From: Panopea generosa | Lineage: Eukaryota; Mollusca; Bivalvia; Adapedonta; Hiatellidae | Length of the DNA: 64,000 nt | Assembly: GCA_029582155.1 (NCBI GenBank) | Contig: CM055900.1 | Span: 42,019,236-42,083,235, forward strand | Direction: 5' to 3' | In this document: positions 45,468 through 55,790 of the stretch, piece after piece | Layout of the letters: each line of letters starts with the position of its first letter | Numbering within the stretch: position 1 is the first letter of the stretch | Made by a program: the position numbers and the translations under genes | Notes under the pieces: generated by a model | The model's input: the letters and a program-made list of their open reading frames with translations, nothing else | What the model was told of the DNA's origin: nothing | The model's database searches: none

Positions 45468-47690
45468 GGTCATCTGTGTCTGAGTGGTATAAGGGCTGTC
45501 TCAAGATAGAAAGGGGTCGTCTGTGTCTGAGTGGTCTAAGGTGCTGTCTCAAGATAGAAAGGGGTCATCTGTGTCTGAGTGGTCAAAGGGCTGTCTCAAG
45601 ATAGAAAGGGGTCGTTTGTGTCTGAGTGGTCTAAGGGCTGTCTCAAGATAGAAAGAGGTCGTCTGTGTCTGAGTGGTCTAAGGGCTGTCTCAAGATAGAA
45701 GGGGTCATCTGTGTCTGAGTGGTCTAAGGGCTGTCTCAAGATAGAAAGGGGTCATTTGTGTCTGAGTGGTCTAAGGGCTGTCTCAAGATAGAAAGAGGTC
45801 GTCTGTGTCTGAGTGGTCTAAGGGCTGTCTCAAGATAGAAAGGGGTCATCTGTGTCTGAGTGGTCTAAGGGCTGTCTCAAGATAGAAAGAGGTCATCTGC
45901 GTCTGAGTGGTCTAAGGGCTGTCTCAAGATAGAAAGGGGTCATCTGTGTCTGAGTGGTCTAAGGGCTGTCTCAAGATAGAAAAGGGTCGTTTGTGTCTGA
46001 GTGGTCTAAGGGCTGTCTCAAGATAGAAAGAGGTCATCTGTGTCTGAGTGGTCTAAGGGCTGTCTCAAGATAGAAAGAGGTCGTCTGTGTCTGAGTGGTC
46101 TAAGGCGCTGTTTCAAGATAGAAAGGGGTGGTCTGTGTCTGAGTGGTCAAAGGGCTGTCTCAAGATAGAAAGGGGTCGTTTGTGTCTGAGTGGTCTAAGG
46201 GCTGTCTCAAGATAGAAAGAGGTCGTCTGTGTCTGAGTGGTCTAAGGCGCTGTTTCAAGATAGAAAGGGGTGGTCTGTGTCTGAGTGGTCAAAGGGCTGT
46301 CTCAAGATAGAAAGGGGTCGTTTGTGTCTGAGTGGTCTAAGGTGCTGTCTCAAGATAGAAAGGGGTCATCTGTGTCTGAGTGGTCTAAGGGCTGTCTCAA
46401 GATAGAAATGGGTCATCTGTGTCTGAGTGGTCTAAGGCGCTGTCTCAAGATAGAAAGAGGTCGTCTGTTTCTGAGTGGTCTAAGGCGCTGTCTCAAAATA
46501 GAAAGAGGTCATCTGCGTCTGAGTGGTCTAAGGGCTGTCTCAAGATAGAAAAGGGTCATCTGTGTCTGAGTGGTCTAAGGGCTGTCTCAAGATAGAAAGG
46601 GGTCATTTGTGTCTGAGTGGTCTAAGGGCTGTCTCAAGATAGAAAGATGTCGTCTGTGTCTGAGTGGTCTAAGGCGCTGTTTCAAGATAGAAAGGGGTGG
46701 TCTGTGTCTGAGTGGTCAAAGGGCTGTCTCAAGATAGAAAGGGGTCGTTTGTGTCTGAGTGGTCTAAGGTGCTGTCTCAAGATAGAAAGGGGTCATCTGT
46801 GTCTGAGTGGTCTAAGGGCTGTCTCAAGATAGAAATGGGTCATCTGTGTCTGAGTGGTCTAAGGCGCTGTCTCAAGATAGAAAGAGGTCGTCTGTGTCTG
46901 AGTGGTCTAAGGCGCTATCTCAAAATAGAAAGAGGTCATCTGCGTCTGAGTGGTCTAAGGGCTGTCTCAAGATAGAAAGGGGTCATCTGTGTCTGAGTGG
47001 TCTAAGGGCTGTCTCAAGATAGAAAGGGGTCATTTGTGTCTGAGTGGTCTAAGGGCTGTCTCAAGATAGAAAGAGGTCGTCAGTGTCTGAGTGGTCTAAG
47101 GGCTGTCTCAAGATAGAAATGGGTCATCTGTGTCTGAGTGGTCTAAGGGCTGTCTCAAGATAGAAAGAGGTCGTCTGTGTCTGAGTGGTCTAAGGCGCTG
47201 TTTCAAGATAGAAAGGGGTGGTCTGTGTCTGAGTGGTCAAAGGGCTGTCTCAAGATAGAAAGGGGTCGTTTGTGTCTGAGTGGTCTAAGGTGCTGTCTCA
47301 AGATAGAAAGGGGTCATCTGTGTCTGAGTGGTCTAAGGGCTGTCTCAAGATAGAAATGGGTCGTCTGTGTCTGAGTGGTCTAAGGCACTGTCTCAAGATA
47401 GAAAGAGGTCGTCTGTGTCTGAGTGGTCTAAGGGCTGTCTCAAGATAGAAATGGGTGGTGTGTGTCTGAGTGGTCTAAGGCGCTGTCTCAAGATAGAAAG
47501 GGGTGGTGTGTGTCTGAGTGGTCTAAGGCACTGTCTCAAGATAGAAAGGGGTCGTCTGTGTCGGCTGTCTCAAGATAGAAAGGTGTCGTTTGTGTCTGAG
47601 TGGTCTAAGGCGCTGTATCAAGATAGAAAGGGGTGGTGTGTGTCTGAGTGGTCTAAGGCGCTGTCTCAAGATCACTTACCTCTAAAAAAA
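45468..47690 (+). repeat. 47/48-bp array made of a SINE tRNA-Leu-like head, about 47 copies
   Basis: Unit TGTGTCTGAGTGGTCTAAGG, GCTGTCTCAAGATAGAAAGG, GGTCATC. GAGTGGTCTAAGGCGCTG is the 5' half of a eukaryotic tRNA-Leu, box A and D arm included, and CTCAAGATC leads into the SINE body. The final unit continues straight into that body (47640-47880). So the array is an amplified SINE head. A block of several units beginning GGCGCTGTTTCAAGATAG recurs near 46230, 46672 and 47200 with frames opening at the same point (46285, 46712, 47233), a higher-order repeat. The frames (up to 170 codons) are not genes. Confidence 0.9.
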
Positions 47691-47880
47691 CTCTCTCCAA
47701 AAACTTTATGTGAGAAAGTTTACCAGCTACTTGTGGAAGGAAGATGGTTCTATTCAGATTCAGTGCTTCTGTTCAGATTTGTTCTGATGTCTTCCTCCAC
47801 TAATAAAACTGGATATGCCATATGTAACCTGAAATGTGTTGAAAATGGTGTTAAACCCCATTCAAAAATAAAAAAATAAA
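47640..47880 (+). mobile_element. SINE (tRNA-Leu-headed family) at the end of the array
   Basis: Head GTCTGAGTGGTCTAAGGCGC then TGTCTCAAGATCACTTACC; box B is deleted. The body has CTTTATGTGAGAAAGTTTAC and AAAACTGGATATGCCATATG, and ends GGTGTTAAACCCCATTC with an A-rich tail. It supplies the complete head that the other copies lack and identifies the source of the array unit. Confidence 0.85.
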
Positions 47881-48384
47881 ATGCAGAGCACAAAACCAGG
47901 TCTGTACCTTAATTTACTTAGGTCACACAGTCCTGAGCATTTAAAATATTATATAAAAATAACAGTGTTTTCATGTCCAGGTCGTAACTTTTTAAATGCA
48001 GGGAAAGATTTTAATATAATTAATTCAGTTGTCTCTTATTATTGTTTTAACAGTATAATGTAGAGAAAACAAAGCAGGTGTGTGACATTGAAGTTTCAAC
48101 ATTTTTTTTAAATTATATAGAGCATTCATTTTTGAACATTGACTTAGAACATAGATAGAGGGCAATGTGTGGAATGCAAGAACCAAAATTCTGTTTTGAA
48201 AATTCTTAGAATTGCCTTCTCTTTACATTCCTTTTGCCCTTACAAACACAATTAATGTAGCATCTACTCAATTAAGCGCTTGTTTGGGGAGAATCCATTG
48301 GCTCTACTCGTACCCTTATTTTAGTTGGTTAAAAGTCCAGCCTCTTCTATTTTCTGAATTTGTTAAAGACTGTTAAACTTGAAC
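47881..48384. other. No recognisable feature
   Basis: AT-rich sequence with a 60-codon frame of no note. Confidence 0.5.
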
Positions 48385-48850
48385 TTTAGTGGTGGTCTAG
48401 TGGTAAAATATCTGCCTCACGTCAGGAAGGTTGTATAATATTATCTAAGTTTCCATCCCACTCCGGGTCATACAAAAGATTTGATGAATGGTAAGCTTCT
48501 CCACCATTTACACAATATTTATAGATCTAGCCAGCATTTCGCAAAAAAAATACAACAAAAGTCGTCATAAACATAAACCAACAATTATTCATAATATTTT
48601 TAGTATTAACCCTTAGTTGACTCAAATCATGCAGAAAATGGATACAATATCTACAGTCATTTAAAACATCAATCAAAATTAGTTATTTCGTGAAGCGCTG
48701 CCCTGTTCAGTGTCGCAGTATGGTACCATGCTTCTGTGGTGTGATACTACCACGGTGTAGAATAATCTCTCAAGCAGACACTGTTGAATATTGATAGGAT
48801 TTTAAAAAACTGTTAAAAGCAATGTTAAACACCATAATATTTATAATACA
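48385..48850 (+). mobile_element. tRNA-derived SINE of the core family, split by a MITE
   Basis: The head GTGGTGGTCTAGTGGTAAAA and TATCTGCCTCACGTCAGGAA resembles a tRNA with box A; the box B region (GTTTCCATCCCAC) is degenerate. After a MITE insertion the body resumes with GGTACCATGCTTCTGTGGTG and AGCAGACACTGTTGAATA and ends with GCAATGTTAAACACCATAAT. The second half matches the complement of 59298-59420. Confidence 0.65.
48530..48705. mobile_element. MITE with GCGTTTCACAAA-type termini, nested in a SINE
   Basis: Ends GCATTTCGCAAAAAAAATAC and TTATTTCGTGAAGCGCTGCC are decayed versions of the termini at 15561 and 15807. The interior AAACATAAACCAACAATTAT and CATCAATCAAAATT match the same positions there. 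About 70 bp shorter than copy 1. Confidence 0.7.
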
Positions 48851-49236
48851 TACAAAAACTTCCTCATTTCATTTTCTAGGCTGCTCTAGTTAATACATGA
48901 TGGTAATATTATAGCCTTTCTTCTGTTCCATCTTATTTCTTAAGCTCACTTGGTAAAATATGGAGATTATTTTCGTCACCTGCTTGTCTGAGGGATTCAC
49001 CAACCTCCACCATTGGTGACTCATTATGTAAACAGTTACTCATCAACACAATGTCACTTATTGTTGTTACTCATCTTAAACTGTCAGTAATTGTACATTT
49101 GGGTTTTCTACACACTGTCTTGATGTATGTTTTGGTTTATCCAAACCTGTGTGCAGGTCCCAGGTAAGAATAGAATTACTGTCCCTCTCTGCAAGAGAGG
49201 TAGGAATCCTCCCAATGAATGTTATGTTTATTTTAT
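48851..49236. other. Left flank and target of the dispersed element
   Basis: 49150-49236 (AAGAATAGAATTACTGT, then TTATGTTTATTTTAT) is paralogous to 54525-54582, the left half of the empty site. Nothing else recognised. Confidence 0.5.
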
Positions 49237-50196
49237 AAGCTCACCTGAGCCGAAGGCTCACAAGTGAGCTTATGTGATCACCTGGTGTCCGTCATCTGTC
49301 GTCTGTCATTAACTTTTAGTTTCTAACAACTTCTCCTCTGAAACCACTGGGCCAATTTTGATATAATTTCACAGAAATGTTCCTTGAGTGAGCTTCTACC
49401 AAGTTTGTTCAAGTCATCTTGATTCGTTAGTTTACTATATAAGTTATAGTAAAAAGTTAAAAAATATTCTTGTCAGAAACTATTGGCTCGATTTTAAAAT
49501 AATTTCACAGAAATGTTCCTTGGGTGACCCTCTACCAAGTTTGCTCAAACCATTTTGATTCATCAAAAAAAATGGCGGCCAGGGTGCAGGGCAAGTTTAA
49601 TTAGTAAAAACTTAAAAAATCTTCTTGTCAGAAACTACTGGCTCAATTTCAAAATAATTTCACAGAAATGTTCCTTGGAGGACCCTTCACCAAGTTTGTT
49701 CAAACTGAACTGATTCGTTTAAAAACATGGCGGCCAGGGGACGGGGTTAGTTTACTATATAAGCTATAGTAAAAACTTAAAAAATCTTCTTATCAGAAAC
49801 CACTTGATCGATTTTAAAACAATTAGCAGAAATGTTCCTTGGGTGACCCTTTACCAAGTTTGTTCAAGCCGTTGTGATTTGTTAAAAAACATGACGGCCA
49901 CAATGAGGTTCTAGTTTACTATATAGGCAGCTGTAGTAAAAACTTCAAAAGCCTTCTTGTCAGAATCTACTGACCTGATTTCGATGTAGTTTCATTGACA
50001 TTTACCACGGGTGAACCTCTACCAAGTTTGAACTCTTCTATGCATCTGTTACATCTTCAAAACAAATCAAATTCTAACTACTTGCTCATCTCGTTTTTCT
50101 GGAATTTTTAGTGTACATGTATTATATAATCTACTTAAGTTGGGTGACTCAAGGTGAGTCAGGTGAGCGATATAGTGCCATATTGGCCCTCTTGTT
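49237..50196 (+). mobile_element. GCTCACCTGAGCC dispersed element, 960-bp copy with boundaries
   Basis: Starts AAGCTCACCTGAGCCGAAGG and ends ATATTGGCCCTCTTGTT. It holds about five internal units instead of seven or eight in 22597-24155. The paralogous segment at 54520-54760 lacks the element: its sequence TTCATTTTATCAATTTTTGT spans the site where here TTTATTTTAT is followed by the element and then ATTTTTGTCT. This fixes both ends to within about two bases and shows no target-site duplication longer than one or two bases. Confidence 0.85.
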
Positions 50197-50370
50197 ATTT
50201 TTTGTCTTGTTTATTATTGTGATTAACTTACCAGTCCCTGTGTGGTTCCTGGGAGTCATATTGGTGGTGGCAGGATCACTCTGGCTCATGCATGTCGTAA
50301 GAAATGACAATTTGAGTAAAATGAAAGAATTTGCTGAAACTCTGCAGTTCAGCAGGTATCAAGGTTTTAG
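50197..50370. repeat. Paralogous segment, right of the insertion
   Basis: ACCAGTCCCTGTGTGGTTCC, CTCATGCATGTCGTAAGAAA and GAATTTGCTGAAACTC match 54600-54750 at roughly 80-85% by eye. The 99-codon frame crossing the element boundary (50111-50410) is not a gene. Confidence 0.75.
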
Positions 50371-50676
50371 GTTCATTCTGCAAGTTCATTTGTTGATGGG
50401 GTTGTTTTAATCTGTAGGTTAATTTGTTGTTTTAGTACAAGTAGAATGAATCTGGAATCTTCCTTCCTGTTAGTGTCGAATAACCTAGGATGTGTTGGTA
50501 CGCCATACAACCCCATTCATTCATGCATTTGTTCATCTATCCCATAGTTTTCTTTAAAGTATTTGGGTAAAATTTTGTGTATTAGCTGCTAACAGAAAAA
50601 ATGGAAGCATGGGAGATATAGAATGTGGACACTCAGGATGGAAAACACTATTGCTGCCTCTGAATTCTGTTTGCTT

Positions 50677-51136
50677 AAGGTCTCACTGAACAATTACCTC
50701 CCTTGCATGACGGTAGCAAGATTATTACGCCCAAGAAATTAGAGCTGTGTAAAGCGGTTGGGTAATTTTTTTTTTAAAAATGCATAAAATGTCACATTTC
50801 TTTGTGCATATGGGAACATTGGAACATTTTCATGATTTCTGCAAAGTTTGGGTGACCCTGGGAACTGTTTGATGATGCTATAACAGTTTAAAGATGCGTA
50901 GTGATACACTGCAACAAATGGGCAGAATTGTCAAAAATGAAGGGGTGCCATCAAACCATCGAAATTGTGAAAAAGCAACCTGGTCAACCCCATGTTTTTT
51001 TCTGCATATTTGGACCAACAGAGGACTATCTATGGGAATAAGGCACTTTTAGAACCATTGGTAATGTATCCAGTGTTCCAGAAGTGCATGTCTCTATATG
51101 TAGAACAGTACAAAATTAATTGGTGTGTGAGACGTT
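50677..51136 (+). repeat. 460-bp direct repeat, copy 1
   Basis: Begins AAGGTCTCACTGAACAATTA and ends GGTGTGTGAGACGTT. I found no difference from copy 2 (53308-53767) over its full length, including a T10 run. The repeat ends are abrupt and do not start TG or end CA. Confidence 0.95.
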
Positions 51137-53307
51137 CAAGAATCAGATCATTTTCGGTAGACGCTGGAAGGAAACTGCATCTTTGGGATTCAGATTTACT
51201 TTCTTTTTGAAAATATGTCACTTTCTATGGGAAATACTGTATTTGAAATCTCTAAATGGAAAAATAAATGTATTTTTTTGTGAAAAATGGATGACTTTGA
51301 GTGTAATAGAGAAGTGTCACACAGGCAAAACCAAACTTGAAGCTAAAACAGTAAAGCAAATAGGGCAATGAGACTGAGCAGCTGAAAATTTGTCATGGAA
51401 ATGTTGGAATCAGGATTTATTCAATTCAATGGAAGGAACAAAAAGTGAGATCATCTATTTAACTGAAAAAGAAATGATCATGTATGCAAATATGCTTTGC
51501 TGCATCATGTGATAAGACTTGATTTTAGCCATCTGTCTCAAAATCCTGGCTAAAATGAATAGAAGTTTGCTCTTAAAAACACTTGAAAGTCACACAGAGA
51601 GACAGTGATGCTAATATATCACAACAAAAGCATGTCTAGAGCATTCACTGCATCCAGATTTCATGATTCATGTAAGTTAAACCATTTTTTTGTGTTAGAA
51701 ACTCATTATTTATGTATAATTCATACCCCACCCACATAAAAATGGTAACATTTGTCGCGATACTGTTTCCACTCTTTAGCGAATGCTTTTTGACAATACG
51801 GTTGGTCGCGTATGAGCAATATTGTTTTTATGTCGCTGTTTATCAATTAATATTATATTGATCATGAATTATGGAGAAATTTCCTGTTTCATTATTTTGT
51901 CATTGATATTTGTTATCAACAGCTCTGTATCCAGTTTTCGATATACCGACCGCCAAATTGTCGCGTTTCATTTTAATGGTATGGCGTATGACTGCCATTT
52001 TTGTTTTACTGTCATTTTTTTCTCCTCATTGTTGATATTTATGTGGCTGGGTCTGGCTTATACACAGTATTTACCTACTCTTGGACATTCAGGTAAATGG
52101 TAAAATGCGACATCTTTGAAATGACGCGAAACAGATTCGCGTAATAATTTCTCAGCGTTTAGTTAACCTGTGCTTGAAACTTTTGTACCATCATCTGATT
52201 TCTTTTGGTTGTTTTTCTTACTTTTTTTTCAAATAAAAATACATGATGCTTGCTATAGAATATAGATTTTTCTCATTGAAGATGATGTTTTTTCGATGTC
52301 TGTTATTGAATGTGTACAACATTTTTCTCCACATTCAACAGTATAGCATTCTCAAATATGACAATTTCTAATTTTCATATAATTATTGCAACAACTCTAT
52401 TTTAACTGCCCATATTTTTATGCCAGTTTTGGAAAATCTGTAAAGAAACGAGTCATCTCGCGACAAATATTTCTTATAGCGATATTCTTTGATATATTTA
52501 TTTCAAACTAATTTGTCGTAAAGAGATGCGCTTTAGCAAACCGTCTTTTTGCAATGAGCTTATCGGTCCAGCCAAATATGCTGTATCCATATTTTGTCTC
52601 ATTTTCATTTATCGTTTCATTTTCTTGCTTTAAAGTGATTTTCATGAACACTTTACTTTCATTTGCTATTTTTATTGATAAAATAAACAAAATAGTATAG
52701 GAATTTAATATATGCCTAATAGATACCTCAATTGGTAAGGGATATATTCATAGTTGATAATGAATCTAATGCATGTACAAAAGTATGTTATTCATTCATG
52801 TATTGAAAAAGGGGGCATGGTTAGTGTCAGTGACATGCAAATTATTGCTGGGCACCTTCAAACATTAATATTTGTTTGGTATAGATATAAAAAAAGTCAA
52901 ATATATAGTTTTGCAACAAAACGGAGCATTATTTGAAGCAAAAACAACTATTTATCCATATATGGTCATGTATTTTGACACTTAAGTTATGTAATGTTGC
53001 ATATACAATAAAATGAATATGCAGTCAGATAGATACACTATAGGAGGCAATACAATGACATTTTCAAACTATTTCTTTTTCTAGAATTATTTTTATTAAG
53101 GTACAATGGCTAAAAAAATTTGGCAGTTTTTCCTGTTTTCGAGTCGTCCGAAACTGATTTATGCATGTGTGACCGCCATCTTATTTTGGTGCATGAATTC
53201 GAAAACAGTTGCGCGCTGAATTCAAAAGGCGTACTTTTATATTTAGAAATGGTAAAGGTTTGTTCGACAAAAATTTCAGTCACATGTCATGACAATATCT
53301 ACTCTTC
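51137..53307. other. 2.17 kb between the identical repeats; one candidate exon
   Basis: AT-rich. From ATG 51864 a frame runs to a donor-like CAG|GTAAATG at 52092 and encodes about 76 residues: a signal-peptide-like start (ISCFIILSLIFVINSS) and a second hydrophobic segment (FTVIFFSSLLIFMWLGLAY). No family recognised. GACCGCCATCTTATTTTG (about 53170) is a YY1-like site. A tRNA box A-like CTCAATTGGTAAGG is at 52728. No primer-binding site or polypurine tract is evident at the inner edges of the repeats. Confidence 0.35.
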
Positions 53308-53767
53308 AAGGTCTCACTGAACAATTACCTCCCTTGCATGACGGTAGCAAGATTATTACGCCCAAGAAATTAGAGCTGTGTAAAGCGGTTGGGTAATTTT
53401 TTTTTTAAAAATGCATAAAATGTCACATTTCTTTGTGCATATGGGAACATTGGAACATTTTCATGATTTCTGCAAAGTTTGGGTGACCCTGGGAACTGTT
53501 TGATGATGCTATAACAGTTTAAAGATGCGTAGTGATACACTGCAACAAATGGGCAGAATTGTCAAAAATGAAGGGGTGCCATCAAACCATCGAAATTGTG
53601 AAAAAGCAACCTGGTCAACCCCATGTTTTTTTCTGCATATTTGGACCAACAGAGGACTATCTATGGGAATAAGGCACTTTTAGAACCATTGGTAATGTAT
53701 CCAGTGTTCCAGAAGTGCATGTCTCTATATGTAGAACAGTACAAAATTAATTGGTGTGTGAGACGTT
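53308..53767 (+). repeat. 460-bp direct repeat, copy 2
   Basis: Base-for-base the same as 50677-51136 as far as I can compare by eye; flanks on both sides are unrelated to those of copy 1. Confidence 0.95.
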
Positions 53768-53965
53768 AAGTAGCACCGGATATCCAGCCGAGCATGTGTT
53801 TAAAAAGGTTTCTAGAGGTGTTAGGTTCAAGCCTAACTCAGTCCAATAGCTTTTTGTAACAAAACTGGTGCGGTACTCTCGAGGAAGGTCTTCGCAATTG
53901 TACTTGGCTTCCTTCTGTAAGCTGGTATTTGTTGAAATCTGTATTGTCACCATTAAAAAAGACAA
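53768..53965 (+). mobile_element. tRNA-like SINE fragment
   Basis: GTTAGGTTCAAGCCTAACTC (about 53818-53837) contains box B with a perfect flanking stem (TTAGG/CCTAA), as in a T arm. A weak box A lies at about 53770-53785. The body ends TATTGTCACCATTAAAAAAG, an A-rich end. A separate family from the others here; it abuts the right edge of the 460-bp repeat. Confidence 0.5.
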
Positions 53966-54519
53966 ATGTAATAGCCTCATTTAACAAAGGAACATTTGTT
54001 CAAATATTCATTGTCATCCAAGGAAAGTTAACTCGGCACACCCTTTAACCCTGTAATAAAAAAGTAACATACCTGTCTGGGTTTTTTTTAACAAGGAAAT
54101 TTTGTATTGAAGATAACACTTTAATTGACATGAAATTAGACACCCAAGTATCGAAGATTAATTATCAAATTGGTTTTAAACTTATTCACCCTTTCTCAAA
54201 GTTTCAGTGACATCTTTCACATCACCAATATCTGCATACCCATCAAGAAAAGTTCATGCAAAAGTTGAACAATTTTCTCCATTGTCAATGATCACCCGAG
54301 CCTACAGGGAAATACCCTTCAATTAAAACTATTAATTTTCATGACAAAAATAAAAATATCTTGTCTAAATGTTTCTGCATGAAATACGAAGATAATTAGC
54401 ACTTGTGGATGTGTTAGGTAAAGTATGATGATTAAGTCGGCACAAGTTTGTGTTAGTCCATGTAAGACAAACAATTGAACATGAGAGCTAGAAATTTAAT
54501 AACAAGTGATTATAAGTGT
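53966..54519. other. No recognisable feature
   Basis: AT-rich sequence with no repeat shared elsewhere in the window. Confidence 0.5.
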
Positions 54520-54760
54520 GTTGTTATTGTATCCGGCTAAGAATAGAATCACTGTTCATCAAATGGTTGTCATGTTCATTTTATCAATTTTTGTCATGTT
54601 AATTATTGTGGTTAAATCACCAGTCGCTTTGTGGTTCCAGGAAGCAGAGTGATGGCAAGAATAGGATCACTGTGGCTCATGCATGTCGTAAGAAACAACA
54701 ATTTGAGTAATACGATAGAATTTGCTGAAACTCGGCAGTTCTTCTGCATTCATGTATCAT
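54520..54760. repeat. Paralogous segment with empty insertion site
   Basis: Matches 49150-49236 joined to 50197-50370, without the 960-bp element. The join lies at about 54583. Confidence 0.75.
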
Positions 54761-54949
54761 ATATTAAAGTTGGGTCTGGTTGTTACAGTTGCATAAAGAG
54801 ATGTTATTTGAGATGTAATCTTTGGAGTTGCTTTCACAAGGAATTCATTAAAGGAATCAATAAAAAGTTTACCCCTTGATCTTTATTAACACCTTACATT
54901 ATATTGTTTAGTATACATGGACCACCAACACACAGTACACCACAACATG

Positions 54950-55790
54950 TCTCAACACAGAGTTGCGAAACTACACTTATTGAACCAAAGAAATGCATTA
55001 CTTTCCCTAAGTTGAGAAACAAGGCTTATCAAACTAAAGAAATGTATTACCTTCCCTAAGTTGAGAAACAAGGCTTATCAAACTAAAGAAATGCATTACT
55101 TTCCCTAAGTTGAGAAACAAGGCTAATCAAACTAAAGAAATGCATTACTTTCCCTAAGTTGAGAAACAAGGCTTATCGAACTAAAGAAATGTATTACCTT
55201 CCCTAAGTTGAGAAACAAGGCTTATCGAACTAAAGAAATGCATTACTTTCCCAAAGTTGAGAAATAAAGGCTAATCAAACTAAAGAAATGCATTACTTTC
55301 CCTAAGTTGAGAAACAAGGCTTATCAAACTAAAGAAATGTATTACCTTCCCTAAGTTGAGAAACAAGGCTTATCGAACTAAAGAAATGCATTACTTTCCC
55401 TAAGTTGAGAAACAAGGCTAATCAAACTAAAGAAATACATTACTTTCCCTAAGTTGAGAAACAAGGCTTATCAAACTAAAGAAATGCATTACTTTCCCTA
55501 AGTTGAGAAACAAGGCTTATCAAACTAAAGAAATGTATTACTTTCCCTAAGTTGAGAAACAAGGCTTATCAAACTAAAGAAATGCATTAACTTCCCTAAG
55601 TTGAAAAACAAGGCTTATCGAACTAAAGAAATGCATTACTTTCCCTAAGTTGAGAAACAAGGCTTATCAAACTAAAGAAATGCATTACCTTCCCTAAGCT
55701 GAGAAACAAAGCTTATCAAACTAAAGAAATGCATTACCTTCCCAAGGTTGAGACACAAAACTTGTCATACCAAAAAAATGCATCACCTTA
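54950..55790. repeat. Minisatellite part 1, 49-bp unit, about 17 copies
   Basis: Unit AAACTAAAGAAATGCATTAC, TTTCCCTAAGTTGAGAAACA, AGGCTTATC. Copies are highly similar to about 55690, then diverge progressively into the next array. Confidence 0.95.

Noticed and set aside
45468-47690. CRISPR array or tRNA gene cluster
   Set aside because: Units are head to tail without unique spacers, in a eukaryotic repeat-rich context. They contain only the 5' half of a tRNA-like sequence, and no box B.
46285-47879. Repeat protein genes in the 47/48-bp array (frames up to 170 codons)
   Set aside because: They come from the satellite unit itself, start at equivalent points of the higher-order repeat, and change peptide wherever 47- and 48-bp units alternate.
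50111-50410. 99-codon membrane protein gene
   Set aside because: The frame crosses the boundary between the dispersed element and its target. The paralogous empty site shows that this junction is new.
53170-53190. YY1-like site GACCGCCATCTTATTTTG as evidence of a promoter
   Set aside because: A single short motif with no associated start or exon. Similar ATGGCGGCC and AAGATGGCC motifs occur inside the dispersed repeats at 49573, 49726 and 36107.
50677-53767. LTR retrotransposon flanked by 460-bp LTRs
   Set aside because: The repeats do not start TG or end CA. I see no primer-binding site, polypurine tract, flanking duplication or gag-pol sequence. Kept only as an alternative.
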